Made by a program: the position numbers and the translations under genes. Below the pieces are notes generated by a model. That model was not told where the DNA came from, ran no database searches, and saw only the letters and a list, made by a program, of their open reading frames with translations. A DNA stretch of 64,000 nt, from the NCBI RefSeq assembly GCF_023065955.2, contig NW_026622763.1:80643299-80707298 (forward strand). Direction: 5' to 3'. This DNA is from Ursus arctos. Lineage: Eukaryota > Chordata > Mammalia > Carnivora > Ursidae. Numbering within the stretch: position 1 is the first letter of the stretch; each line of letters starts with the position of its first letter. This document shows, piece after piece, positions 1 to 34,443 of the stretch.

Positions 1-1369
1 TCTTGGGTCTCGATACCTATTGTTTGCAGGGTTTTAGATATAATGTACTTAAAATTAGACACAATGTACTTAAAGCTTTAGTGATACATATTTAGGTCCT
101 CTTTAAATGAGAGGGTATTTCCAGACTGCCATCTTCACCGAAAGGGACCTGGCCCTTGAGCCTCTGTAACTTTCTCACTGTTGACTCTTTCATTATTTAG
201 GATCATAATTCCATCAGCCAGGTTATTCTCACCTATCTGCATTTTTCTTCTATTTGGAGGATCTTCTTCAGAAAGCCTTTTTTTCCCCAGCAACCACCTT
301 TAATGTTTATATTCACAATAACCTTAATATTTAGCATTACATGTTTAATTAAGTGCCCATTAGACAGACTTTCATGTTTACTTTATGTAAAAACCAGCCC
401 ATTTTATTGAGTACTACTTACCCCAGACAAGGTATTCTTTTATAGAATTACAACTTCAACACATGTTGCCTAGATGGCAGTCCAAGGATTCTGGACCATC
501 TTGGTCATATATCACCTCTTCTCCATTTGAACACAATATTTCCTCACCAAGGGAATTCCCCAAGCCTATGAAGTCTACACACATTCACTGAAAAGTTACT
601 GTGTAGAATACAAAACTGGCAGCATATGCCCCCTTGAGGTCAGCTACAGTGCTAAGGGGTAAAGAAAGTAGAGGGGGACACAAAGTTTGTGAATTCAAAG
701 AATTTCAGCAAGAATTTGTACAATTTCAAGCAATTAGAATTTTAAGTACTTTAAGCAAAATACACTTCATAATGTAATGGCTAATGAAAAAATAAACAGT
801 TCGGAAAAAACTTACAGGAGACAAAATCTGTACAATTTATCTTCTTGAAGATAAAGTATCGATTACATACTACTATTTGAAAAATCTTACTGTTGTATCA
901 GTAATATTGCATCCTATAATTGGGCTATGTCTTTAGTGAAAGCAGGAATAAGGATTACAGAACAAAAGGATTCTGACCATAGAGTCTGAAAAACATTTAA
1001 TATGGCTTTAAATTATCTCCTAGATTAATTATAAAATTTTACCTCCTTTTTGTTTTGACAACTGAAAATTATGAAAGCTGTTAGTTTTGTCTTTATTATT
1101 GGAATAATTTAGTTGACTTAAAACTGTAGATGGTTAATATAATGAGTATGGAACATCAACAAAGACCTAAATTATACCCCTTAACTCCATCACTCCAGTG
1201 GTGCATGTGTGTGTAATCTCTTACACAAAGAAAAATGTCACATAAATCACCATGACATATAAACAGATTCAAGAGAAAATAGAAAAATGTACTATCCATT
1301 AAGCTTCTCAATGCTAATTCTTAGAAGTAACAACCTGTAAGATCCATATTAATGGGACGGAATTATGTG

Positions 1370-1605
1370 TAGCAGGTAAGAACAATGAGCTTTGGAGTCA
1401 GAGAGAACTAGGTTGGAGTCCTTGACTATTTTTCTGTGACCTTGGGCAAGCTACCAAATATCCCTAGGCTTCAGTTTCTTCATCTGTAAAATGAGATAAC
1501 ACTACCTCACAGAGTTGTAGCAAGGACAAAACAAGATAATACGTGTAAAACCAGAGTGTTTAGCACACAAAAAGCTGAATAATCATTACCTATCATTATT
1601 ATGAT
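1370..1605 (+). repeat. MIR element, nearly complete
   Basis: Runs in sense order through the MIR core, with a close match to TGTGACCTTGGGCAAG and TTCATCTGTAAAATG, ending in the 3' region. Divergence is as expected for an ancient element. Confidence 0.9.
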
Positions 1606-1860
1606 TATTATTATAGTTGTCCAAGTACATATCTGATATGTGATTATGTTATACGTATTTTTTCTATTTACCTAGCTTGACAGAATGCTCAAATCTTTCC
1701 TTGAGCACTAGAAAACAGTGGGTCCTAAGGGAAGCTCTTCTTATTTTATCCATTTTACAAACATAAATGGTCAATGAAAATAAAAACTCATACTTTAAGA
1801 GTTTTCTTTGTGTCACAAAGATTGCCAATACTTTTATGTGAAAGAGCATCTGTATACACG

Positions 1861-1866
1861 TTTATT
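1861..1866 (-). terminator. NDUFS1: Candidate poly(A) signal of NDUFS1 (AATAAA)
   Basis: TTTATT on the plus strand reads AATAAA on the minus strand, about 215 bases past the NDUFS1 stop codon. It would give a 3' UTR of roughly 235 bases. A second AATAAA lies at 1091-1096 and could serve a longer 3' UTR; the sequence alone does not decide. Confidence 0.55.
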
Positions 1867-2078
1867 AAGCTATTTAACAACGTTTACACACAATACATAA
1901 ATGTCTTTGAAACCTCAAAGTTCACTGATAATCGCAGTATCATTTTCAAATAACCAAGGTACAACCTTCAATATTACAACATTCAGATTATTTTTTAGAG
2001 AGATACACCTGTAGGAGATCACTCCAACATAACTGTCCATTAATTATTTGTAACAAAATGGGGTTCCTAGCAGAAGTT

Positions 2079-26342
<24,264 letters not shown>

Positions 26343-26839
26343 ATTGCTAAGAATAAAACAAAGAAGAGTTATATTATCTTAGGAAAAAATAAAACCCTAA
26401 TCACAAACCTTTTGGTAATAGTTCATAAATTTTAAACACTTCACAAACATTATTACTTTGAACATTCATAAGTCCTGATGCTTTCCCTCCAATTCTAAAG
26501 ATGAGAATACCCAGTCTCAGGAGATTAACTTACTTGTACAATGTCAAGGAACTAAGGAGAGGCTGGTATATAAATCTATGTAAAGGGCAGTTTTGTGTTG
26601 TTTTTAACTAACAGCAAATGATCAAATGTAAAACACTACTATGTAAGTAAAATAAACTCGAACAACAGTGAGCTTACCATTAATGCTATGTAAAATAACA
26701 TCTACCTTTCTGCCTTCATTTCCCACCACTACTCATTCTAACATTCTATGTTCTAAGCTGTGATCTACTAAATATTCCTGAGATTCTGAGCTGGCTCACA
26801 AGTCCAAGCCTTTTAAAGGTCTGGAGTGCCATTTTCTGT

Positions 26840-26962
26840 GCGTAGTACATTTATCTTACAGATTTGCAATTATATGTCTGTTCTACCCTCACTGTATTAT
26901 GAACTTCTTGAATATTTCTATCTTCAGTGCCTATTTCCAAGGCTGGTACACAGTAAGCTCTA
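26840..26962 (+). repeat. L2 3' fragment
   Basis: CTACCCTCACTGTATTATGA, then GCTGGTACACAGTAAGCTC is the L2 3' terminal wording. Confidence 0.65.
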
Positions 26963-26963
26963 A

Positions 26964-27120
26964 AATAGTGGCTCTCAAACAGGGACACTTCCCAGGGAAC
27001 ACTTGTCAACATTTGGACACACTGTTGCCAACTGGGGGAAAGCTACTGACATCCACTGGGTAGAGGCCAGGGTGCTGTTAAACAGCCTACAATGCACAGG
27101 AGAGTCTCCCATAATAAACG
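26964..27120 (+). mobile_element. MER20 (hAT-Charlie DNA transposon)
   Basis: GTGGCTCTCAAACAGGGACA, ACTGGGTAGAGGCCAGGGTG and ACAGCCTACAATGCACAGGA follow the MER20 consensus order. Truncated at the right end. Non-autonomous and ancient. Confidence 0.85.
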
Positions 27121-27679
27121 TTCATTGAATTACTAAAAGAAATGGGAGTGAATTATATAAATAACACCAATTAAAGATATACATAAGCAAACAGAAAAGT
27201 TATCTGAACTTTTAAGAGTTTTTATCTATTCACTTGATCATAAGGGCTAAGCACTGAACTTTTTGTCTAGGCTAAGCATCTAAATTATAATTTTTCACTT
27301 AGAACTTCTAAAAATGGAAATTATGTGATCTGAATGTATCAACGTAATGACTTTCAAAAGCAAAGAGAGTAGAAGATAGTCAGTACACCTAACTTCTAAG
27401 CATGAAGTTTCACAAACTTGTTACAGAAGAGGTATAACAGAAAATTTCATTAATTCAGACTTTAGTTAATTCATAACATTCATTAATTCAGAATCTGTGA
27501 TACTACATTTGCAGACATGAAGTCTATCACCTACAAGTGAATGATTTTTGGTAAATCGAGTTTCTGCTTCTTTACCTATTGATTAGGAAGAAAACGATAC
27601 TTCCTAGGCTATGCATTATTAGTAGGAGTTCAAAAAATGTCAATTAAATCTAAATTCAGTTCAGACAGTACTATCCACT

Positions 27680-27880
27680 GAAGATCAGTTTCAAAGTCTT
27701 CTTCCTTGGTACTCCCTCTGTATCATCAGCACACACTGTGTATATAACTTTATTATTCCACCTACTAAATTATAGATTAGTAATCAATTTTAATACCTAC
27801 TAAAGTGTAAGCTCCTTGAAGAGAAATGGTGCAGTTTGCTCATTTCCCTTTTCTGAAGACCTAGCCCTTGAAAAAATAAC
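27680..27880 (+). repeat. L2 fragment
   Basis: Contains GTACTCCCTCTGTATCATCA and TAAGCTCCTTGAAGAG, typical of the L2 3' end. Confidence 0.6.
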
Positions 27881-28264
27881 CACCAAATAATCTTATCACC
27901 AAGTTCCAAAAGGAGTAGCATCTGTCTTATTAAATTCTATTGATAATATAAAGGTAAATCTGAATTTGCTGAATTAGAATAATGACAGACGAAAACCAAC
28001 AATCAGTATTTCATACAATGTAAACACTTTCTTACTATTATTTTGTCTCCAATACAATCTTAAAGTATTGCCCACGTTAGCTAGGAAATCAACCAGAACT
28101 AGGTTGTCTCTTGAAAATCCGGCATCAAATGGAAGAGTGTGTAGTCCCAACAGAAGACAGTTTTACAAAACTTTAAAATGTACTTTACACATATTTATCT
28201 ACCACATAGGAACGGAAATAGTCATTTCTAAATGGGAAAATGTTAATGATTTCTAAAACTAGAG

Positions 28265-28660
28265 TGGACACTTCTTTTGTTAAGAACAGTAATATTCCAC
28301 ATTCCTCACCGTATATGCTGAATCCATGCACTTTTCTGTCTCCAAATGTACCACTCTACTGCATGCCACCATCATCTTGCCTGGACTATTAAATAGCCCC
28401 CCAACAAGTCTGTCTCTTAGCTTCCACACTGACCCCACAGCCTCTCCCTTCTCCCCACAGGCTGTGGCCTCAGACTGAAATGCTCTACCTTCAGAGCTTT
28501 CTGACTTCTTGTCCTTCAAATCTGGGCTTAAAAGACATTCCTCAGGGAGGCTTTCCTTGATCAGCCTATCTTAAATTTCCTAACTACTTCCCAGTCATAT
28601 CACCCATTTTATTCTTCTTCGTGGAACCATTTCTAGTTTGTTCATAATTATTCGCTAAAT
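28265..28660 (+). repeat. L2 fragment, longer
   Basis: Contains CACCATCATCTTGCCTGGAC, AGCCCCCCAACAAGTCTGTC and GGAGGCTTTCCTTGATCAGC in the L2 order. Confidence 0.75.
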
Positions 28661-28929
28661 GAATTCTATCTCAAATCTCTGGCCGAAACTTCCACTTCCC
28701 TGGAATTAAAAAGTGTAGGTGCTCTCACAGCCTTGTAACACCCTGATAACGATGCACATGCAATTCGGTGGAAAAAAGAACATTCCCTAAGGAAAACAGC
28801 TTGGATGTTTATTCATCAGAAAGTTCACGGCACATTTTCAATGACCTCAAATCGTTCTGCAGCAGAGTTGTGTCTGACCCACGGTCTTACGGTGCATGCA
28901 TTAGATCCCAACATAACTAAACAACGCAG

Positions 28930-29025
28930 CTATGTCATTCGCAGTGCGACCTTGGGCGAATTTTTTAAATATCATTTTCCTCAGTTTCCCCACCAGGGAA
29001 AGGAATAAAAAATATTGCCCCACAC
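28930..29025 (+). repeat. MIR-like core fragment
   Basis: GCGACCTTGGGCGAATTTTT and TTCCTCAGTTTCCCCACC match the MIR core; short. Confidence 0.5.
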
Positions 29026-29604
29026 ACTCAATGGACAAAAACAAAACAACAACAACAAAACCCAGAGGTGTGGATGGTTGCTAAGGCAATAGCTGCTGAA
29101 CAGTGGACTGTACCAAGTATATGTTAACTTGAGGGGGAGATAGTCTTTAGGCCTAAGTCACTTGACATACGTCCTCTCCCAGGAAACAAAACGCCCTCCG
29201 CTCCACAAAGGGGAATGTCCTGCATTTCCCTTGCAGAATGAAGGTCACCCACAAGTCTGCCTCTGGGCCAGCGCTCCCAGGGCCTCCAGATTCTCCACCT
29301 GCTTTCCGCTCCAAGAGACGGGGGACCATGGCCAATAGCCCTCACCTGCCGGCCCTAGGGGCTTCCGGGGGAGGCGGGGTGGGACGTGGCGCCCAGTCAA
29401 GGACAAGAGTAGAATGAGTCACCTGGGCCAAAAGAAACAGTCTCGTCAAGAAATCAGCTCCTATGGCAAGAGGAACCTCAGCCTCCTCACGCTATCACAG
29501 CCTCACCTTCTCCCTGGAGCCGCCGAAGCCGCTCTGCAGAACTGTCTGTACCGCACCAACCCCCTTGGAGGCCGGATTAGGCTTATTCAATATGGCGGCC
29601 CCGG

Positions 29605-29720
29605 CTAACCTCGCCCGCCGGGCCTGGAGAACGGGAAGCCAGGAGGGACTAGAAACCCCAGATTCGACAATTTCCGCTCAGCTTGAGTTCGGCAATTTCC
29701 GTCAGGAGGACAGGGGGCGG
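29605..29720 (-). other. NDUFS1: Probable non-coding exon 1 of NDUFS1
   Basis: The first coding exon has an acceptor only four bases before the ATG, so an upstream untranslated exon must exist. In the CpG island the minus strand offers the donor GGCGAG|GTTAGC (last exon base 29610), preceded by two GGAAATTG repeats. Other donors in reach are CGGCAG|GTGAGG near 29347 and AGAAG|GTGAGG near 29502. The transcription start is not determined. Confidence 0.45.
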
Positions 29721-29763
29721 GGCGGAGGGCGCGCAGCCTGGAGGGGGCGGGGGCGGGGGGGGG

Positions 29764-29882
29764 CTAGTAGACAGTTTGGAACCGCAGTTCCGCCGGAAGT
29801 AGTCCGGAGCCTGGGGCCGAGCGTTTTCGGTCATCTCCGGCGCTTCGAGGGGCGATTCCTGTAGTGTTCCGGGTCTGCGAAG
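29764..29882 (+). other. EEF1B2: Possible alternative 5' non-coding exon of EEF1B2
   Basis: The plus strand has a good donor, GCGAAG|GTACTA, after base 29882, downstream of the ETS site. A matching acceptor, GGTTCCTAG|GATCAG, sits at 30163-30164, just 14 bases before the EEF1B2 ATG. Splicing the two would give an EEF1B2 mRNA lacking the TOP leader. I recall that human EEF1B2 has transcript variants differing only in the 5' UTR; the link is inference. Confidence 0.45.
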
Positions 29883-30061
29883 GTACTAATTTAAGAAATA
29901 CCCCTTTTATTAATTTATTTCTAAATACAAAGAGAGACCCGCAGATCATTGGTGGGCTGTTCAGTTCAGAGCCCCCGAATTTTGCGTGGAGGAGTGAGGA
30001 TATTAACGTACTTTGACCCTTAACCTTCGACCCGGTGCGGCAGAGGGAAACGCCTCCGTCT

Positions 30062-30106
30062 CTATATAAGGCATTTTCCGGCCTTTTGCGGCCCTTTTTT
30101 CCTCTT
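30062..30106 (+). promoter_or_regulatory. EEF1B2: EEF1B2 TATA box and 5'TOP-type start
   Basis: TATATAAGG lies at 30063-30071. About 30 bases downstream is a pyrimidine tract, C followed by TTTTTTCCTCTT from 30094, the expected form of a terminal oligopyrimidine start. TOP mRNAs encode translation factors and ribosomal proteins under mTOR/LARP1 control, which fits EEF1B2. The exact start base is inferred. Confidence 0.75.
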
Positions 30107-30178
30107 AGCGCTAGGCGCCGAGTTCTTCCGCTCCTCTTTTCCTTCTCTGCCGCCCGGTTCCTAGGATCAGCCGACGCC

Positions 30179-30258
30179 ATGGGTTTTGGAGACCTGAAAA
30201 GCCCCGCCGGCCTCCAGGTGCTGAACGACTACCTAGCGGACAAGAGCTACATCGAGGG
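30179..30258 (+). CDS. EEF1B2: EEF1B2 first coding exon, residues 1-27
   Basis: Encodes [20 protein letters not shown] and DKSYIE plus two bases. Donor GAGG|GTGAGG. Lies inside the CpG island. Confidence 0.97.
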
Positions 30259-32709
30259 GTGAGGACGGGCCCGGGCTGGGGCCGGGTCGCTGCGGCCGGG
30301 CCACGTGGCGCGGCCTCTGCCGCCCCTGGGGGAAAGGCAGCCGGGCTGCGAGGGGCCAAGGCCAACATGTGCTTGCTTTCCACTGACTTGATTCAGCCAG
30401 GTTTTCCACCTTGTTCACTCGGTTTGTGAAAGTAAGCCTATAGGCCTCCGTCAGAGATTGCCAACTTGGGAGGTCCACGAAGTGGCAGGGATTCCCAGGG
30501 TAGGGCGGAAAACCAAACACATGGTCCCTGATCTTGACCTTATTTAAAAAAAAAATAAATACAGCAGCTTAGGTTGCCCAGTAGCAAATGGGCCAGTTCA
30601 CAGTAATTAGTTTGATGGATGTGGCGTTTGTCATTTATTTGCTGGGTTTGTACATGGTCTCTTAAAGGCGTAATTTTTGTAACCTCGGCAGGTATGTGCC
30701 ATCACAAGCAGACGTGGCAGTATTTGAAGCAGTTTCCGGCCCCCCACCTGCCGACTTATATCATGCCCTCCGTTGGTATAATCACATCAAGTCTTACGAA
30801 AAGGAAAAGGCCAGGTAAAATTACCTTTGTATTTGAAGACCAGAACGCTTTCTAAGCTTAAACTCCGGATTTTCACCTGACAAAATTGGACCCAGGCTAC
30901 GTTAGTTTTGTTTGGGATATTGTAAGCTAAATTATCTTTGTGACTTTAGAAGGCCAAGAGACTGAAGTCCTCCATTTTTTCACAGAACAGGTAGAACATG
31001 GACAACAGCAGTTCAACTTTTCCCCACAGTGCCCTGACAATGTGCCTCGACCCTGACCTGGGGGGCCCACCTCTGGGGTGAGAGGGTGGCTCATTCAGTC
31101 AGTCCTTGGCCATTCTTCTGAAACTGCCAACAAGGGTGGAAGTTTGGGGAAGTGGACTCCAGTTCACTAAGAATGGAACTGAGCATACTTAATGAAATCT
31201 CAAACAGAAATATTCATACTGAAAGAGTAAATCATAGTGAGTATTGAATATAATGTCTCACATGCTACTAATGTTTGTTGGGTGAGGAGTTAAACATACA
31301 AAAGTATTTACCTGGGAGTGTTTAGGGGTAAATTCTTAGTACAAAAGGGATCTGTTGGTAAATAGTGATGGAAACAAGTTCTCGGGTACTGTCTGAAAAA
31401 GGACATACTGACCTAGTGGTGGTTGAACTTGAGTTTTTTTTCAAGCCTTCCAGGAGTGAAGAAAGCTCTGGGCAAGTATGGCCCTGCTAACGTGGAAGAC
31501 ACCACAGGAAGTGGAGCTACAGATAGTAAAGATGATGATGACATTGATCTCTTTGGATCTGATGATGAGGAGGTATGGCATAAATTAATATGTGTATCAG
31601 TGAGTTTAATCATAGGCTCTGTGGTGCAATTGCCTGGATTTGAATTCTGGTTTCACCACTTCACTACCTGACTTCAAAAATTCTCACTGGTTACATGATG
31701 AATAAAATCAAATCACCATCTTTCGGCTGAGCTCCTGATGGATTTGCTTTTTTCTGATAAAACTGGTCTTTGTTGTGATGGTTCCACTAACTTTAAGCTG
31801 AAGAACAACCAGCTTTGTGAAACATTTAATTTTTCTTTGTAGGAAAGCGAAGAAGCGAAGAGGCTAAGAGAGGAACGCCTTGCACAGTATGAGTCAAAGA
31901 AAGCCAAAAGTAGGTCATTTTATAATTAGTGCTGCTTTAACTTCATTTCATAATAATGTGAGTAATCTTTTTTGAAGCTTGATTTCCAAAGTAACTGCCT
32001 CCGCATTTATTGACTAGGTCAGTATTTATAAGCCTGTATAGGTGGTTCTTCGTAAAACTTCCACAGCTACTGGTCTGCAGCTGTTCTTGCCGTAGCAGTT
32101 GTGGCATTCCTCTGTGGGAAAGAAACTGTTAAACAATTAAACACCTCTTTCTTAGCACAACAGAAAGTGGGCATGTGAGTAACAAACATAAGATGTATTC
32201 TGTAGTTTTGTTTGGCTGTGGAGATGATCCATTAGGAAACATTAAGGTTTTAGAAGTGTCTTCAGCTAAAATGAAAAAACATAATTGAGTGTCTGAATAC
32301 TGGTTGTACCATTTTTTAGAACCTGCACTTGTTGCCAAGTCTTCCATATTATTAGATGTGAAACCTTGGGACGACGAGACAGATATGGCAAAACTAGAGG
32401 AGTGCGTCCGAAGCATTCAGGCAGATGGCTTGGTCTGGGGCTCTTGTGAGTTCAATCTTTGCTTTTTGAGAGTGCCATCTGGAAGTCACATAGTTACAGT
32501 GTTTGTTAATCAATAGGACTTTGCTGACTAAGATTTTTCTTGATTTTTTTTCAGCAAAACTCGTTCCAGTGGGGTATGGAATTAAAAAGCTTCAAATTCA
32601 GTGTGTAGTGGAGGATGATAAAGTGGGAACAGATATGCTGGAGGAGCGGATCACTGCTTTCGAGGACTGTGTGCAGTCCATGGACGTGGCTGCTTTTAAT
32701 AAGATCTGA
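30179..32709 (+). CDS. EEF1B2: EEF1B2, elongation factor 1-beta (six coding exons)
   Basis: EEF1B2 is the guanine nucleotide exchange factor that reloads eEF1A with GTP within the cytosolic eEF1B complex. Coding exons: 30179-30258, 30692-30814, 31446-31572, 31843-31909, 32320-32445, 32555-32709. They join in phase to 678 nt, 225 aa plus stop, the human length. Residues 1-90 are the GST-C-like N-terminal region; 97-117 form the acidic linker ([14 protein letters not shown]) with Ser106, the known CK2 site; from about 135 to the end is the catalytic GEF domain ending AAFNKI. All introns are GT-AG. ATG context is GACGCCATGG, near-Kozak. Differences from the human sequence I recall are few (for example Arg206 for Gln, Cys213 for Tyr). 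Intact and surely functional. Confidence 0.98.
30692..30814 (+). CDS. EEF1B2: EEF1B2 second coding exon, residues 27-68
   Basis: Encodes [20 protein letters not shown] then [10 protein letters not shown] and [10 protein letters not shown]. Acceptor CTCGGCAG; donor CCAG|GTAAAA. Confidence 0.97.
31446..31572 (+). CDS. EEF1B2: EEF1B2 third coding exon, residues 68-110 (acidic linker)
   Basis: Carries [20 protein letters not shown] and the acidic [14 protein letters not shown] with the CK2 site Ser106. Donor GAG|GTATGG. Confidence 0.97.
31690..31762 (+). ncRNA. SNORD51: SNORD51, box C/D snoRNA in EEF1B2 intron
   Basis: Box C ATGATGA at 31695-31701, D' box CTGA at 31727-31730, C'-like TGATGG at 31735-31740 and box D CTGA at 31754-31757. 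The 13 bases before D' (CACCATCTTTCGG) are the complement of CCGAAAGATGGTG, which I recognise as 28S rRNA sequence. By the D+5 rule the second A of CCGAAAG would be 2'-O-methylated, fitting the target known for U51 (28S A1511). Position in an EEF1B2 intron is as in human. Ends are approximate. Confidence 0.92.
31843..31909 (+). CDS. EEF1B2: EEF1B2 fourth coding exon, residues 111-133
   Basis: Encodes [20 protein letters not shown] and AK plus one base. The donor must be AAAA|GTAGGT, because only this keeps KKPALVAK in frame. Confidence 0.96.
31993..32138 (+). ncRNA. SNORA41: Probable SNORA41, H/ACA-type snoRNA in EEF1B2 intron
   Basis: Two hairpins can be drawn. The first closes AACTGCCT (31993-32000) with AGGTGGTT (32040-32047), with an inner ATTGAC/GTCAGT stem. 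The second closes CTTCCACAG (32058-32066) with CTGTGGGAAAG (32112-32122), with an inner GCTAC/GTAGC stem and an unpaired pocket. ACA follows at 32133-32135, three bases before the proposed end. The hinge (CTTCGTAAAA) is only a poor match to the ANANNA H box. Human EEF1B2 hosts SNORA41 a few hundred bases downstream of SNORD51, which supports the call. Confidence 0.7.
32320..32445 (+). CDS. EEF1B2: EEF1B2 fifth coding exon, residues 133-175
   Basis: Encodes [20 protein letters not shown] and the [16 protein letters not shown] segment of the GEF domain. Donor TCTT|GTGAGT. Confidence 0.97.
32555..32709 (+). CDS. EEF1B2: EEF1B2 last coding exon, residues 175-225 and stop
   Basis: Encodes [20 protein letters not shown] to AAFNKI and TGA. 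Acceptor TTTTTTTTCAG. This is the catalytic part that enters the eEF1A nucleotide site. Confidence 0.97.
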
Positions 32710-32736
32710 AATCTACATCATAGATCATTGCCCTTA

Positions 32737-32742
32737 AATAAA
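32737..32742 (+). terminator. EEF1B2: EEF1B2 poly(A) signal (AATAAA)
   Basis: AATAAA starts 28 bases after the stop codon, giving the very short 3' UTR typical of TOP mRNAs. A T/G-rich stretch (GACTGTTGGCTCTTG) follows, as expected for the downstream element. Confidence 0.9.
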
Positions 32743-33494
32743 ACCTTAAAAGACGACTGTTGGCTCTTGACTCTTACATAGGGTGGTTTCTATCTTGAGG
32801 GAAGAAATTCAATGGATAATATAATTCATAAAAATAAATTTGGGTCAGCATCGTTAGATATTTAGCCCAAAAAGGAGGAAAATATCTATCAAATACTATG
32901 AATACAGGTAGGTGTTGAGTAGATTTTATAAACAAATTAATAGAAATGGACTCAATCTTGCTATAGTTTCTATACCCAGTGCACAAGGATACCGCTTTAC
33001 CACACTATTTCAAGTTTCGTATTTGCTTTGTTTTCGAAAGAAATCAGATAAACTTCACTTGTGGAAATTTTGAATCAAGTATTTCAACTAATTTTTAGCC
33101 CTGTAGATTCATAATGGTTCAGACCTTGGGCTTTTTGCAAGGAATTACAAAGTAATACCCGGGCTGGTTTTCCACAATGGAAATGTTGGAAGTACCTTAA
33201 TGATGAGAAATGGGGTCAATACATGTAAAGTGCTTAAGAGGATAAACTGGACACAGTGAATGTCCTTTGTTTGCTGGAATAGTTGATGAAACATTTGGGG
33301 GGAAAAAAATGTTGAGATGGACCAATGACAGATGAAGTAATTTGTTTTCAGTTAGGATCTTCAAGTTGGGAGTTACTCCAGACTGAAAAATCCTACTGGA
33401 AAGCAATACGATAGGAGGTGGGTTGTACTAAAGGACACCTAACCTAGAGGAGGGAAGTTAGGTTGAAGAATTCCCAAAATTTATTTTAACCATT

Positions 33495-33652
33495 GGGGCG
33501 CCTGGGTGGCTCAAGTTAGGGCGTCTGCCTTCAGCTCAGGTCATGACACCCCAGGGGGGGGGGGTTCTGGTGTCAGGCTCCCTGCTCAGCAGAGAGTCTG
33601 CTTCTCCCTCTGCCCCTCACTGCATTTCTGTGCTTCTCTCTCAAAACCCTAA
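33495..33652 (+). mobile_element. CAN-SINE, degraded
   Basis: Sense copy with a G9 run inside and a shortened tail. Confidence 0.9.
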
Positions 33653-33748
33653 AATGACTACCATTTGTCAAAGCAAGTATCGCAAATTGAAGATTGTTCT
33701 TAATCACTGTTAAGGGAGAGCTCATTTAATTTAAGAGTTTTTGTTTGA

Positions 33749-33920
33749 GGGGCGCCTGGTGGCTCAGACGGTTAAGCCTCTACCATCAGCTCAGGTCTTG
33801 ATCCCAGCGTCCTGGGATGGAGCTCCGCAGAGCCTGCTTCTCCCTCTCCCTCTGCCTGTCGCTCCCCCTGCTTGTGCAAGCTCTCTGTCAAATAAATAAA
33901 ATCTTAAAAAAAAAAAAAAA
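33749..33920 (+). mobile_element. CAN-SINE, left arm of an inverted pair
   Basis: Sense copy ending in A-rich tail that abuts the next element without spacer. Confidence 0.92.
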
Positions 33921-34077
33921 AGATTGAGAGCGAGAGCACAAGCAGTGGGGGAGGGGGAGAAGGAAAAGCAGACTCCCTGCTGAGCAGGGAGCCCCACATG
34001 GGGTTCAATCCCAGGACACTGAAATCATGACCTGAGCGGAAGGCAGATGCTTGACCAACGGAGCCACCCCGGTGCCC
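33921..34077 (-). mobile_element. CAN-SINE, right arm of an inverted pair
   Basis: Antisense copy lacking its poly-T start, ending GAGCCACCCCGGTGCCC. Confidence 0.9.
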
Positions 34078-34315
34078 TGATGGAGAGAGAGCTTGATCTG
34101 TGTTTTTGAAAATGTGGTTTTTGAGTAGCGCTGTGTCACAGGAAGGTTATACAAGTAACTGATCCCCAGGCTGTGGTTCATAAACCTGGCTTGGGTGGAG
34201 GTGGGGACTGAGTGGGACATTTTACTTGGATTTGGGTATCAGAACCTATTGGGGTGAAGGGACTTCAATAATGAGGTAGTGCTGCCGGTAAGTAGGTGAA
34301 GGCAGCTTTTTGTTG

Positions 34316-34443
34316 TTTTTTGAAGTAGGCTCCACACCAAAGCGTGGAGCCCAACGAAGGTCTTGAACTCAAGACCCTGCGATCAAGACCTGAGCTGAAA
34401 TCAAGAGTCGGATGCTTAACCAACTGAGCCACCCAGCTGCCCC
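34316..34443 (-). mobile_element. Old CAN-SINE
   Basis: Antisense, with GGCTCCACACCAAAGCGTGG, AATCAAGAGTCGGATGCTTA and GAGCCACCCAGCTGCCCC. Confidence 0.87.

Larger units (their letters stand above)
29480..30350. promoter_or_regulatory. Bidirectional CpG-island promoter of NDUFS1 and EEF1B2
   Basis: CpG density rises sharply here against an AT-rich surround. Visible elements are a YY1-type ATGGCGGC at 29592-29599, GC boxes around 29713-29763 (including a long G-rich run), and an ETS/GABPA-type CCGGAAGT at 29793-29800. NDUFS1 leaves to the left and EEF1B2 to the right, so the two housekeeping genes are head to head with starts a few hundred bases apart. Binding is inferred from motif alone. 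Confidence 0.85.

Noticed and set aside
29463..30520. Several overlapping open frames of 75-138 codons on both strands in the promoter
   Set aside because: A GC-rich CpG island is poor in stop codons. Only the EEF1B2 frame starting at 30179 has splice and family support.
30960..31140. Possible box C/D snoRNA in the second coding intron of EEF1B2
   Set aside because: Several CTGA words are present but there is no box C at the right distance and no terminal stem.
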